From assembly GCF_004336985.1 (NCBI RefSeq), contig NZ_SJUO01000003.1, forward strand, positions 248,001 to 312,000: a DNA stretch of 64,000 bases. Direction: 5' to 3'. The notes under the pieces were generated by a model that worked only from the letters and a program-made list of their open reading frames with translations, did no database searches and had not been told where the DNA came from. Source of the stretch: Exiguobacterium sp. SL-9. Lineage in GTDB: Bacteria; Bacillota; Bacilli; Exiguobacteriales; Exiguobacteriaceae. This document shows, one piece after another, positions 8,224 to 15,848 of this stretch. Each line of letters starts with the position of its first letter. The first letter of the stretch is position 1. The translations under genes and the position numbers were made by a program.

Positions 8224-9095
8224 TGCGGATCGCGGCGAAGCTGAAACAAGCGGAACGGGATCTGTTGGCGATGAATCGTGACGCCTCGACAGCAGAGTGG
8301 TGGCTCATGCACGTCCTCGACGTCGACCGGACAGGACTGCTCATCCGTTTGTCAGACGAATTGACACCGGAAGAAGAAGCATCGTTTGAAGCAGGGTTCG
8401 AGCGTCTGATTGCGGGCGAACCGGTGCAACACTTGATCGGTCACGCCCCGTTTTTCGGACGGATGTTCGAGGTCAATCGTGACGTCTTGATTCCGCGCCC
8501 GGAGACGGAAGAATTGATTGAATGGGTCGTCAAGCATGTGCAAGACGTGGCCGATGATGACATCGTCGATATCGGGACGGGAAGCGGCGCGATCGCCGTC
8601 ACGCTCAGTCTCGAACTCGGCGTCCGCGTCCAAACGGTCGATATTTCCCGGGAAGCGATCGCTGTCGCGAAACGAAACGCAGCATCACTCGGGGCCGATG
8701 TGTCCTTCCATGAAGGAGACTGCCTCACCCCGCTTGCCGATCATTCGATTCGCGTCCTCGTCTCGAATCCGCCTTATATCGAGGCGGATGAACTGCTCGA
8801 TGAGACGGTCGCGAGCTATGAACCTCACCTTGCTTTGTTCGGAGGAGCGGACGGACTCGAGTTTTATCGAAAAATAATCGCCGACTCGATGCGCGTCTTG
8901 TGTGCCGATTGGCAATTGATTGCATTTGAAATCGGGTATAATCAAGGACAAGTTGTGAAATCGTACCTGTCCGAACGTTATCCTGAAGCAGAAACGGGTA
9001 TTTTAAAAGATATAAACGGCAAAGACCGAATCGTCTACGCCGTGAGGGAAGGGATTGCGCATGGAAACGAAATGGATCAAGCCGACAGAAGTTGA
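8223..9095 (+). CDS. prmC: Release factor glutamine N5-methyltransferase
   Basis: Methylates the glutamine of the release-factor GGQ motif using S-adenosylmethionine. It has 290 residues. The N-terminal helical domain (1-80) includes the LIGHAPFFGRMFEVN region and PRPETEELI (~92-100). The SAM-binding motif is DIVDIGTGSGAIAVTLS (~116-132) and the catalytic NPPY motif sits in VSNPPYIEADE (~182-192). The start overlaps the prfA stop. At its 3' end it overlaps the following tsaC by 35 bases, unusually long for this region. In sporulating Bacillus spoIIR lies just downstream of prmC; here it is absent. Confidence 0.96.
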   Translation: MRIAAKLKQAERDLLAMNRDASTAEWWLMHVLDVDRTGLLIRLSDELTPEEEASFEAGFERLIAGEPVQHLIGHAPFFGRMFEVNRDVLIPRPETEELIEWVVKHVQDVADDDIVDIGTGSGAIAVTLSLELGVRVQTVDISREAIAVAKRNAASLGADVSFHEGDCLTPLADHSIRVLVSNPPYIEADELLDETVASYEPHLALFGGADGLEFYRKIIADSMRVLCADWQLIAFEIGYNQGQVVKSYLSERYPEAETGILKDINGKDRIVYAVREGIAHGNEMDQADRS

Positions 9096-10071
9096 GGAAG
9101 GGGTACGTCTCTTGCGGACGGGCGAGGTGATCGCCATGCCGACGGAAACCGTCTACGGACTCGCTGGAGATGCGACGAACGATGTCGCTATCAAAAAGAT
9201 TTTTGAGGCGAAAGGCAGACCGTCTGACAACCCGCTCATCGTCCATGTGGCCTCGGTCGAACAGGCCGAGCATTTCGCGCAAACCATCCCGCCGGTCGCG
9301 AGACGCTTGATGGACGCGTTTTGGCCCGGTGCCTTGACCATCATCTTACCGTCGAACGGTCGGGCGTCGTCACTTGTGACAGCTGGTCTTGATTCGATTG
9401 GATTGCGGATGCCGGATCACCCGGCCGCACTCGATTTGATCCGCACGTCCGGTCTTGGACTGGCAGCACCAAGTGCGAACCGTTCGGGACGTCCATCCCC
9501 GACGTCGGCCCGGCACGTGGCAGATGATTTGACCGGTCGGATCGCGGGTATTATGGATGGGGGACCGACAGGCATCGGTGTCGAGTCGACCGTGATCGAC
9601 TGCACGACGGAACCGGCGACGATTTTACGTCCGGGCGGCGTGACGAAAGAAGCGATTGAGTCGGTCATCGGCCCGGTCATTCTCGATGCCAACTTGAGCG
9701 ATGAATCAGCTGCGCCACGATCACCAGGAATGAAGTACACCCACTACGCTCCGAGCGCACCTCTTTATTTAGTTGAAGGAGGACGCGACGACCTCATCCG
9801 TGTCATTGCGACACGGCAGGCGGCGGGCAAGCGAGTTGGCGCACTCGTATTCGATGAAGCGACGACCCCGGCTGACGTCACCCTCTCTCTCGGGATTTCG
9901 ATGGAGACAGCGGCCCGGCGTTTGTATGAGGCGTTGCGAAAGTTTGATGAGACGGATGTGGAAGAGATTTACGTGAATCGGATTGAACCGACGGGAGTCG
10001 CTCTTGCCGTCTATAACCGCCTCTACAAGGCGGCAGGTGGTAAAGTCATCCGTCCACAGGAAGAGGCTTAA
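9061..10071 (+). CDS. ywlC: Threonylcarbamoyl-AMP synthase (Sua5/YwlC family)
   Basis: Makes threonylcarbamoyl-AMP from threonine, bicarbonate and ATP, the first step of the t6A37 modification of ANN-decoding tRNAs. It has 336 residues, so it is the long Sua5 type: a YrdC domain (~10-200; PTETVYGLAGDAT, KGRPSDNPLIVH, FWPGALTIIL, SANRSGRPSPTSARHV) and a C-terminal Sua5 domain (~225-330), linked by SPGMKYTHYAPSAPL. ATG 9061 is chosen over TTG 9055; GAGGGAAGGG lies inside the end of prmC. It is expressed with prfA-prmC and followed closely by ywlE, as in Bacillus. Confidence 0.96.
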   Translation: METKWIKPTEVEEGVRLLRTGEVIAMPTETVYGLAGDATNDVAIKKIFEAKGRPSDNPLIVHVASVEQAEHFAQTIPPVARRLMDAFWPGALTIILPSNGRASSLVTAGLDSIGLRMPDHPAALDLIRTSGLGLAAPSANRSGRPSPTSARHVADDLTGRIAGIMDGGPTGIGVESTVIDCTTEPATILRPGGVTKEAIESVIGPVILDANLSDESAAPRSPGMKYTHYAPSAPLYLVEGGRDDLIRVIATRQAAGKRVGALVFDEATTPADVTLSLGISMETAARRLYEALRKFDETDVEEIYVNRIEPTGVALAVYNRLYKAAGGKVIRPQEEA

Positions 10072-10093
10072 GGACATAGAGGAGGATCACGCG

Positions 10094-10594
10094 ATGTCAA
10101 TGAAACGCGTATTATTCATATGTAGTGGCAACACATGCCGAAGCCCGATGGCGATGGCCCTGCTTCGCTCGAAGGTGACGGGGGACGAGTTTGATATTCG
10201 TTCGGCCGGTCTTCGGACGATGCAAGGGTTCGACGCATCAGAAAATGCACTCCAAGTGTTGCGTGAACGAGGGATTGAGCTCGATCATGTGACGCAGACA
10301 TTCGACGACGTCCTCGGACGTTGGGCGGACGTCATCTTGACGATGACGCGGGCGCATCGTGAACAGATTCGGGACACGAATCCGGATTTGGCTGACCGTA
10401 CGTTCACGTTATATGAGTTCGTCACGGGACTCGAGCGTGATATCAACGATCCGTTCGGAGGGTCGATGAACGTCTATCGCCAAGTTCGAAATGAACTCGA
10501 ACCACTCGTGAACCGACTTGTGCTAAAATTGACGAATGACGGGTCAAAGGTGACGAAACCACCGAGACGCCTACCAAAGAAGACGGGGGAATGA
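10094..10594 (+). CDS. ywlE: Low-molecular-weight protein arginine/tyrosine phosphatase
   Basis: A 166-residue phosphatase of the LMW-PTP fold. The phosphate loop is CSGNTCRS, with catalytic C10 and R16, and the general acid aspartate lies in NDPFGGS. In B. subtilis YwlE removes phosphate from arginine residues placed by McsB; position and order (ywlC-ywlE-rpiB-ywlG) match, so arginine phosphatase activity is likely. The Thr at position 14, in the place that prefers phosphoarginine in YwlE, supports this. ATG 10094 follows AGAGGAGGATC by about eight bases. The C-terminus is basic and extended (TKPPRRLPKKTGE). Confidence 0.93.
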   Translation: MSMKRVLFICSGNTCRSPMAMALLRSKVTGDEFDIRSAGLRTMQGFDASENALQVLRERGIELDHVTQTFDDVLGRWADVILTMTRAHREQIRDTNPDLADRTFTLYEFVTGLERDINDPFGGSMNVYRQVRNELEPLVNRLVLKLTNDGSKVTKPPRRLPKKTGE

Positions 10595-10598
10595 ACGA

Positions 10599-11039
10599 AT
10601 GAAAATCGCAATTGGCGCCGATCATGGCGGATTCAACTTGAAGAAAGACATCATCGGACTATTGGAAGAGCTCGGTCATGAGTATAAGGACTTCGGGACA
10701 CACTCGGCCGAGTCGATCGATTACCCAGACGTGGCCATTCCGGTCGCTGAAGCTGTCGCAGCCGGCGAGTTCGACCGTGGCATCTTGATTTGCGGGACTG
10801 GGATTGGCATCGGCATCGCTGCCAACAAAGTGAAAGGCATCCGGGCGGCACTCGTGCACGACTCGTTCAGCGCGAAAGCGACGCGTCAACACAACGACTC
10901 GAACATCATGACGATGGGCGAGCGCGTCATCGGACCGGGACTTGCACTCGATTTAGTGGCGACATGGCTCGATACAGACTTCGAGGGCGGACGCCACTCG
11001 AACCGTGTCGACAAGATGAGCGCTTACGAAACGAAGTGA
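10599..11039 (+). CDS. rpiB: Ribose-5-phosphate isomerase B
   Basis: Interconverts ribose 5-phosphate and ribulose 5-phosphate in the pentose phosphate pathway. The 146-residue length is normal. GADHGGFNLK at the start, DYPDVA, and ICGTGIGIGIAANK with catalytic C65 define the RpiB/LacAB family; HNDSNIMTMGERVIG follows. It starts four bases after ywlE and is followed by ywlG five bases later. Allose-phosphate isomerase activity is a known alternative for RpiB but has no support from context. Confidence 0.96.
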   Translation: MKIAIGADHGGFNLKKDIIGLLEELGHEYKDFGTHSAESIDYPDVAIPVAEAVAAGEFDRGILICGTGIGIGIAANKVKGIRAALVHDSFSAKATRQHNDSNIMTMGERVIGPGLALDLVATWLDTDFEGGRHSNRVDKMSAYETK

Positions 11040-11044
11040 CGGCG

Positions 11045-11578
11045 ATGAAGGCGGAGCTTTTGAACTTATTGACGGAGTTGCATGAACGGTTTCCGTTAGA
11101 TGAGGAAAAGATTCTCGTCATCGGTTGTTCGACGAGTGAGGTCGTCGGGAAGACGATCGGGAAAGCCGGGTCGATTGATGTGGCATCGGACTTCATCGAA
11201 GCGTTTCTGACGTTTCGCGACAAGACCGGTGTCCATCTTGCCTTCCAAGGGTGTGAACATATCAATCGAGCGCTCACGGTCGAGCGCCGGACGCAAAAAC
11301 AGTTCGGTTTGACGGAAGTGACGGTCGTGCCGGTCCGCGCAGCGGGCGGGGCGATGGCCGAGAAGGCGTATGAGAGCTTCGAGGCTCCGTGCGTCGTCGA
11401 ATCGATTCAAGCAGATGCCGGCATCGATATCGGGTCGACGCTGATCGGCATGCACTTGAAACCGGTCGCGATCCCGGTCCGATTGTCGGCGAAGCAGCTC
11501 GGCGAGGCGTATGTCACGTTCGCCGTCACGCGGCCGAAACTGATTGGCGGCCCCCGGGCCCACTATCCAGCGAAATAA
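11045..11578 (+). CDS. ywlG: UPF0340/TIGR01440 family protein YwlG
   Basis: A 177-residue conserved protein with no assigned reaction. Family motifs seen are VIGCSTSEVVGKTIGKAGS (~22-40), FQGCEHINRALTVER and the late DIGSTLIGMHLKPVAIPVR. The conserved Cys in GCSTSEV and the Glu/His in GCEHINR are candidate functional residues. It always rides between rpiB and glyA in Bacillales, which suggests a tie to ribose phosphate or one-carbon metabolism, but no function should be claimed. ATG 11045 lies five bases after the rpiB stop. A strong terminator follows. Confidence 0.92.
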   Translation: MKAELLNLLTELHERFPLDEEKILVIGCSTSEVVGKTIGKAGSIDVASDFIEAFLTFRDKTGVHLAFQGCEHINRALTVERRTQKQFGLTEVTVVPVRAAGGAMAEKAYESFEAPCVVESIQADAGIDIGSTLIGMHLKPVAIPVRLSAKQLGEAYVTFAVTRPKLIGGPRAHYPAK

Positions 11579-11580
11579 CG

Positions 11581-11608
11581 AAAGCCGGTCGTGAGGACCG
11601 GCTTTTTT
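11581..11608. terminator. Terminator after ywlG
   Basis: AAAGCCGGTC / GACCGGCTTT, loop GTGAG, followed by T's on the plus strand; A's on the other side also allow use by the converging esterase gene. Confidence 0.85.
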
Positions 11609-11613
11609 GTATG

Positions 11614-12399
11614 TTATAACTCTTCACTGAACAAGTAGGAAAGGACCATCGGGAACCGTTCACGCCAAGCGAGCTCGTTATGCACGCCTTCCTCGATGAC
11701 CTCGAAGCGGATGTGGTCGACTTTGTCACGGAGGAGCGCATAGACGCGTTCGCTCGACTCGAGATACATCTCGTTCGTCGGTCCGTCCGCGGTCGGTTGC
11801 TCGACTTCTTTGCGGCCGACATCCATATACAGACGTTCGACACCACTCAAATCGCTTGACTCGATCAACTGCTCGAGCTCGGTCTGGTTGAACCAGAACG
11901 CTGAGGACAACGAAGCGACGCGTTTGAAGACGTCGGGATAGACGCAAGCGGCGTAAATCGAGATTAAGCCCCCCATCGAGCTGCCCATCATCGCCGTCTC
12001 GTCCGGATTCGTCCGATAGTCCGCATCAATCATCGGCTTCAACTCTTGGGCGATATATTCGATATAAGCCGATCCTTGGCCACCGAGCGCTACGTCTTGG
12101 CCGAGCAGGCTCTCGCCGATGTACGGGTTTTCCCACGGGCCGTATTCGTCGAGCCGCATCTCGCCTGGGGCGCTGTCAATGCCGACGATAATCAAGTCAC
12201 GTTTCGAAGCATCCAAATACTCGCCGGCGCGCCAGCTCATCTTGTAGCTCGCGTCCTCGTCAGCGAACACGTTCTGTCCGTCATGCATATAGAGCACGGG
12301 ATAACGTTTGTCCGTCGTGTCGTAATCCACTGGTGTATAAATCCGAACCGTCCGCTCGCGTTCAAACGGGGTAATTGTGATCTGTTTTGTCTCAATCAT
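11614..12399 (-). CDS. Alpha/beta-hydrolase esterase (esterase D / Fes-like)
   Basis: A 261-residue cytosolic hydrolase of the putative esterase family (PF00756). VLYMHDGQNVF (~35-45) forms the oxyanion region. The nucleophile elbow is GSSMGG with S141, and the acid and base are probably in DVGRKE and GVHNELAWRERF. There is no signal peptide. Relatives include enterobactin esterases and S-formylglutathione hydrolases, but this shorter YbbA-like form usually has unknown substrates. AGAGGAGGA precedes ATG 12399. The gene points against ywlG and is divergent from glyA, breaking the conserved ywlG-glyA neighbourhood. Confidence 0.9.
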   Translation of the reverse strand: MIETKQITITPFERERTVRIYTPVDYDTTDKRYPVLYMHDGQNVFADEDASYKMSWRAGEYLDASKRDLIIVGIDSAPGEMRLDEYGPWENPYIGESLLGQDVALGGQGSAYIEYIAQELKPMIDADYRTNPDETAMMGSSMGGLISIYAACVYPDVFKRVASLSSAFWFNQTELEQLIESSDLSGVERLYMDVGRKEVEQPTADGPTNEMYLESSERVYALLRDKVDHIRFEVIEEGVHNELAWRERFPMVLSYLFSEEL

Positions 12400-12528
12400 A
12401 CAAATCCTCCTCTAATCGTCTTCTTCATTATGATACCCAACTTGACCTCTGATTAGACGATACCCAAAAAAAGAAGCATATGTTACGATGGGGGTGTTGA
12501 TTTTTAGACATTCAGAGGGGGTTTCAAC

Positions 12529-13782
12529 ATGGTAAACACGACGAAGTTGAAAGTGCAGGATGCGGAATTGTTTGAAGCAATGCAACACGAGCTTGGACGT
12601 CAACGCGAGAACATCGAACTCATTGCCTCGGAGAATTTTGTCTCAGAAGCAGTCATGGAAGCGCAAGGCGGCGTGCTCACAAACAAGTATGCAGAAGGTT
12701 ATCCAGGTCGCCGTTACTACGGTGGGTGTGAGTTTGTCGACGTGGCCGAGAACTTGGCCCGCGACCGCGCGAAAGAGCTGTTCGGTGCAGAACACGCCAA
12801 CGTCCAACCGCACTCGGGTGCCCAAGCGAACATGGCCGTCTACTTTACAGTCCTTGAAGCTGGTGACACGGTGCTCGGCATGAACTTGTCACACGGTGGT
12901 CATTTGACGCACGGAAGTCCGGTCAACTTCTCAGGCGTTCAATACAACTTCGTCGAATACGGTGTGGACAAAGAGACAGAACATATCGATTACGACGTTG
13001 TCGCTGCCCTCGCGAAAGAACATAAACCAAAACTCATCGTCGCGGGTGCTTCGGCGTACCCACGGACGATCGATTTCGCTAAGTTCCGTGAAATCGCTGA
13101 TAGCGTCGGTGCCTACCTCATGGTCGACATGGCCCACATCGCCGGTCTCGTCGCGGCCGGGCTTCACCCGAACCCGGTCGAGCACGCGCATTTCGTGACG
13201 ACGACGACGCACAAGACGCTTCGCGGTCCACGCGGCGGCATGATTCTCTGTAAAGAAGAGTTCGCCAAGGCGATCGATAAGTCGATTTTCCCAGGGATTC
13301 AAGGCGGTCCGCTCATGCACGTCATCGCTGCGAAGGCAGTGGCGTTCGGAGAAGCGCTTCAACCTGAGTTCAAAGATTATCAGGCACAAGTCATCAAGAA
13401 CGCACAAGTGCTCGCGCAAGGGCTAGAAGAGGAAGGGCTCCGCATCGTATCGGGCGGTACGGATAACCACCTTCTCCTCGTTGACCTCCGCGGCATCGAC
13501 ATTACCGGGAAAGCGGCTGAGCACGCGCTCGACGCGGCCGGTATCACGGTCAACAAAAATACGATTCCATTCGATCCGGCATCACCGTTCGTCACGAGCG
13601 GGATTCGACTCGGGACGGCAGCGATGACGACACGCGGATTGAAAGAAGATGACATGCGTGAAGTCGCTCGCCTGATCGGACGTGTCTTGACGAACCATGA
13701 AGATGAGGCGGTACTCGCCGAAGCGCACGAAGCCGTGCGCACGTTGACGGCGAAGTTCCCGCTCTATCCTGAACGAGGCTGA
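12529..13782 (+). CDS. glyA: Serine hydroxymethyltransferase
   Basis: Pyridoxal-phosphate enzyme that splits serine to glycine and loads methylene-tetrahydrofolate, the main one-carbon source. The 417-residue length is standard. Early motifs are [11 protein letters not shown] and [13 protein letters not shown]. The cofactor lysine is K229 in [14 protein letters not shown]. The end carries [18 protein letters not shown] 12529 follows AGAGGGGG. No riboswitch was recognised in the 129-base upstream gap. The next gene begins four bases after its stop, so a membrane coiled-coil protein is co-transcribed. Confidence 0.98.
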   Translation: MVNTTKLKVQDAELFEAMQHELGRQRENIELIASENFVSEAVMEAQGGVLTNKYAEGYPGRRYYGGCEFVDVAENLARDRAKELFGAEHANVQPHSGAQANMAVYFTVLEAGDTVLGMNLSHGGHLTHGSPVNFSGVQYNFVEYGVDKETEHIDYDVVAALAKEHKPKLIVAGASAYPRTIDFAKFREIADSVGAYLMVDMAHIAGLVAAGLHPNPVEHAHFVTTTTHKTLRGPRGGMILCKEEFAKAIDKSIFPGIQGGPLMHVIAAKAVAFGEALQPEFKDYQAQVIKNAQVLAQGLEEEGLRIVSGGTDNHLLLVDLRGIDITGKAAEHALDAAGITVNKNTIPFDPASPFVTSGIRLGTAAMTTRGLKEDDMREVARLIGRVLTNHEDEAVLAEAHEAVRTLTAKFPLYPERG

Positions 13783-13785
13783 CGA

Positions 13786-14721
13786 ATGGACGTACGGACA
13801 CTCGCAGATCGGGAACTCGCGGAACTGCCGCTCATCGATATGACAGAATGGCTCGCAAGAAAAGGGGAGCACGACCCGACGTTTCGCCTCGTCGCGAACG
13901 AGTTCGGTGTCGTCACGACGCTACTCGACCACGGCTATTATATCGAGGCAAGTGAACGGATCGTACCGCTTCTCGGGATGAAAGTGCCGGCGGCGTTTCA
14001 TCGGCTCGGGCTCGCGCTCGAAGTGAAAGCGAACGGAAAGAAGGCGGCCAAGCGCCGCTTTCGTTCGTTCTCGCCGGCTGTCATCGGTCACGCGGACTTG
14101 TCGGACTGGCGTAACGCCTTCAAATGGGACAAGACTTGGCTCGGCCTGCCGCTCGTCGTCGCACTCGGGCTGGTTGCGCTCGCCTTTTGGCCGGATTCGG
14201 CGCCGCCTCCAGTGACGCCGACCGCATCCGACGAACGAGTCATGACAGTGACCGAAGACGAGGCGCTTGCGAAACGGTTAGAAGAACTCGAGCAAGAAGT
14301 CGCACGACTTGAGGAAGCGAACGAGGCGTTGCAAACGGAGGATGAGACAGACGAGACGGTCGCATCGCCTGAGGCACCGGCTGTCATCCCGCTATCTAAA
14401 GTCGAGACGCTCGTCTCGGACAAACGATACGAGGAAGCCGATGCGCTTCTCGTCGGCAAAGCGAAAGCCGGGCAGGAGCAGGCGGTCGGGTTTTATCGGT
14501 TGCTCGTCGACAACAAGCTCGGCGAAGCGGAAATCGATGACTATGCCGCCTACGTCGACAGTTATCCAGAGTCGGGATATAAGGCGGACGTTCTATGGAT
14601 GAAAGGCATCGCCGAGAAGAAGGCCGGGGACGACACGTACCGGACGACGCTCGCCGAGGTCGCCGCCATGGACGGGACGTATTGGGCTCCGATCGCCAAA
14701 TCGGTGCTCGAAGAAGAATGA
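13786..14721 (+). CDS. Single-pass membrane protein with coiled coil and TPR-like tail, unknown function
   Basis: I do not recognise this 311-residue protein. Residues 1-110 are cytosolic, basic near the end (KKAAKRRFRSF), with no clear motif. A single transmembrane helix lies at about 119-137 (WLGLPLVVALGLVALAF). An acidic coiled coil follows at ~150-190 (KRLEELEQEVARLEEANEA). Residues ~205-311 are helical and look like tetratricopeptide-type repeats (VETLVSDKRYEEADALLVG, SGYKADVLWMKGIAEKKAG). The order suggests an outward-facing C-terminal scaffold similar in style to YbgF/tol-associated or competence-associated anchors, but that is only shape. It starts four bases after glyA, so expression is probably coupled. 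Confidence 0.8.
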   Translation: MDVRTLADRELAELPLIDMTEWLARKGEHDPTFRLVANEFGVVTTLLDHGYYIEASERIVPLLGMKVPAAFHRLGLALEVKANGKKAAKRRFRSFSPAVIGHADLSDWRNAFKWDKTWLGLPLVVALGLVALAFWPDSAPPPVTPTASDERVMTVTEDEALAKRLEELEQEVARLEEANEALQTEDETDETVASPEAPAVIPLSKVETLVSDKRYEEADALLVGKAKAGQEQAVGFYRLLVDNKLGEAEIDDYAAYVDSYPESGYKADVLWMKGIAEKKAGDDTYRTTLAEVAAMDGTYWAPIAKSVLEEE

Positions 14722-14747
14722 GGTCGCAGCGCGCTGTGGCCTTTTTT
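14721..14747 (+). terminator. Terminator after the glyA unit
   Basis: AGGTCGCAGC / GCTGTGGCCT with a GC loop and two wobble pairs, then TTTTTT. The T-run runs into the first half of the response-regulator box at 14746. Confidence 0.75.
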
Positions 14748-14801
14748 CTCATCAAATTCTAATCTGTTTCACCGTTCTTTCTCAGCTCGCTCCCGTACAG
14801 T
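14746..14801 (+). promoter_or_regulatory. Candidate two-component-regulated promoter (copy A)
   Basis: TTCTCATCAAATTCTAATC (14746-14764) is a direct repeat of TTCTnAT with an 11-base period, the layout of OmpR-family operators. TACAGT (14796-14801) is a plausible -10, 39 bases after the start of the second half-site; the -35 is poor. The same box at the same distance stands before the gene at 17204. Confidence 0.6.
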
Positions 14802-14829
14802 AAAGAAAAAGGATAAGGGAGAGGGACAT

Positions 14830-15099
14830 ATGCGCTCAACTAGCAGAGGAAAGATTGGAAGATTGATTCGAGGAGTGGCCGTCGGTGCGCTCGCATTGAC
14901 ACTCATGGCGGCAGGAGTCGCCGGCTTCTTATTATTCACCTTGACCGGTAACGCTTGGCTTGACCAAATCGCCCAAGTCGGGACCGATGTGGCGTTTCAA
15001 GTAGAAGGATTTGAGACGAGGTTTGACCAAATCGGCGACTCGCTCGAGCTACGCGTCGAACAAGCGATTCCGGAAGCGGTTCGCCCGTTTTTTGATTGA
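14830..15099 (+). CDS. Small single-pass membrane protein upstream of a two-component system
   Basis: An 89-residue protein of unknown function. A basic start (RSTSRGKIGRLIRG) and a long hydrophobic helix (~residues 14-40) predict a membrane anchor with the last ~50 residues outside. That tail is amphipathic (FETRFDQIGDSLELRVEQAI). AGGGAGAGG precedes ATG 14830. It lies between a candidate response-regulator operator and the regulator gene, with an attenuator-like hairpin between. Small membrane proteins in this position often feed back on the sensor kinase; that role is inference from position. Confidence 0.75.
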   Translation: MRSTSRGKIGRLIRGVAVGALALTLMAAGVAGFLLFTLTGNAWLDQIAQVGTDVAFQVEGFETRFDQIGDSLELRVEQAIPEAVRPFFD

Positions 15100-15124
15100 G
15101 GAATCCGGGAACACATAAATGATG

Positions 15125-15152
15125 CGTCGGGCGGACTGCTCGGCGTTTTTTT
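15125..15152 (+). terminator. Hairpin with T-run between the small membrane gene and the regulator gene
   Basis: CGTCGGGC / GCTCGGCG, loop GGACT, two wobble pairs, then seven T's. It could end the upstream message or pass part of it to the two-component genes. Confidence 0.65.
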
Positions 15153-15169
15153 GAGAAAGGATGAACATC

Positions 15170-15847
15170 ATGCCTACGATTCTCGTCGTCGAAGACGATG
15201 CTAAAATTGCTAGACTGCTCGAACTTGAACTTATGCATGCCGGTTATCAAGTCGAGGTCGCCCATGACGGGAGGGCCGGGCTCGACCGGGCGCTCACCGG
15301 CGGGATTGACTTGATGTTGCTCGATGTCATGCTGCCCCAGATGAGCGGACTCGAAGTCGTGCGCCGCGTCAAAGAAGAGCAGCCGCTCCTCCCGGTATTG
15401 ATGGTGACGGCACGCGGGGACCGCTACGATAAAGTGAGCGGGCTCGACCTCGGAGCCGACGATTACATCACGAAACCGTTCGAGATGGAAGAGTTGCTCG
15501 CACGGATTCGGGCGTTTTTACGGATGCGGCAACATGTCCAAGTCGATACGAGCGAACGGGTCTTGTCTTATGAAGGGTTGACCGTCGATGTCAATCGCCA
15601 CGAGGTGTTGTGCGAAGGTCAGAAGATCGACTTGACCCGGCGTGAGTTCGATTTGCTCGTCTATTTGCTCGAACATCCGGAGCGAGTGCTCACGCGCGAC
15701 CAACTCGTCGAGCACGTCTGGGGTTTTGATTATTACGGCGACACGAACGTCGTCGACGTGTATATCCGCTATGTCCGCAAGAAACTCGGCGGGTCTTGGA
15801 TTCAGACGGTCCGAGGCGTCGGTTATATGTTGAAGCGTGGTGAATAA
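15170..15847 (+). CDS. OmpR-family response regulator
   Basis: A 225-residue transcription factor. The receiver domain (1-~115) has the acidic pair E8-D9-D10, phosphoacceptor D52 in LLDVMLPQ, T in VTARG and K in ITKPFEM. The winged-helix DNA-binding domain (~130-225) shows LTRREFDLLVYLLEHP, LVEHVWGFD and VDVYIRYVRKKLG. ATG 15170 is chosen because AGAAAGG lies at the right distance; ATG 15161 is too close to it. It resembles ArlR/CsrR/YkoG types. One base separates it from the kinase gene. A direct-repeat box before the flanking genes at 14830 and 17204 fits its binding mode. Confidence 0.95.
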   Translation: MPTILVVEDDAKIARLLELELMHAGYQVEVAHDGRAGLDRALTGGIDLMLLDVMLPQMSGLEVVRRVKEEQPLLPVLMVTARGDRYDKVSGLDLGADDYITKPFEMEELLARIRAFLRMRQHVQVDTSERVLSYEGLTVDVNRHEVLCEGQKIDLTRREFDLLVYLLEHPERVLTRDQLVEHVWGFDYYGDTNVVDVYIRYVRKKLGGSWIQTVRGVGYMLKRGE

Positions 15848-15848
15848 G

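Noticed and set aside
12400-12528. Possible riboswitch before glyA
   Set aside because: The gap is only 129 bases and shows no folded core or terminator/antiterminator pair.
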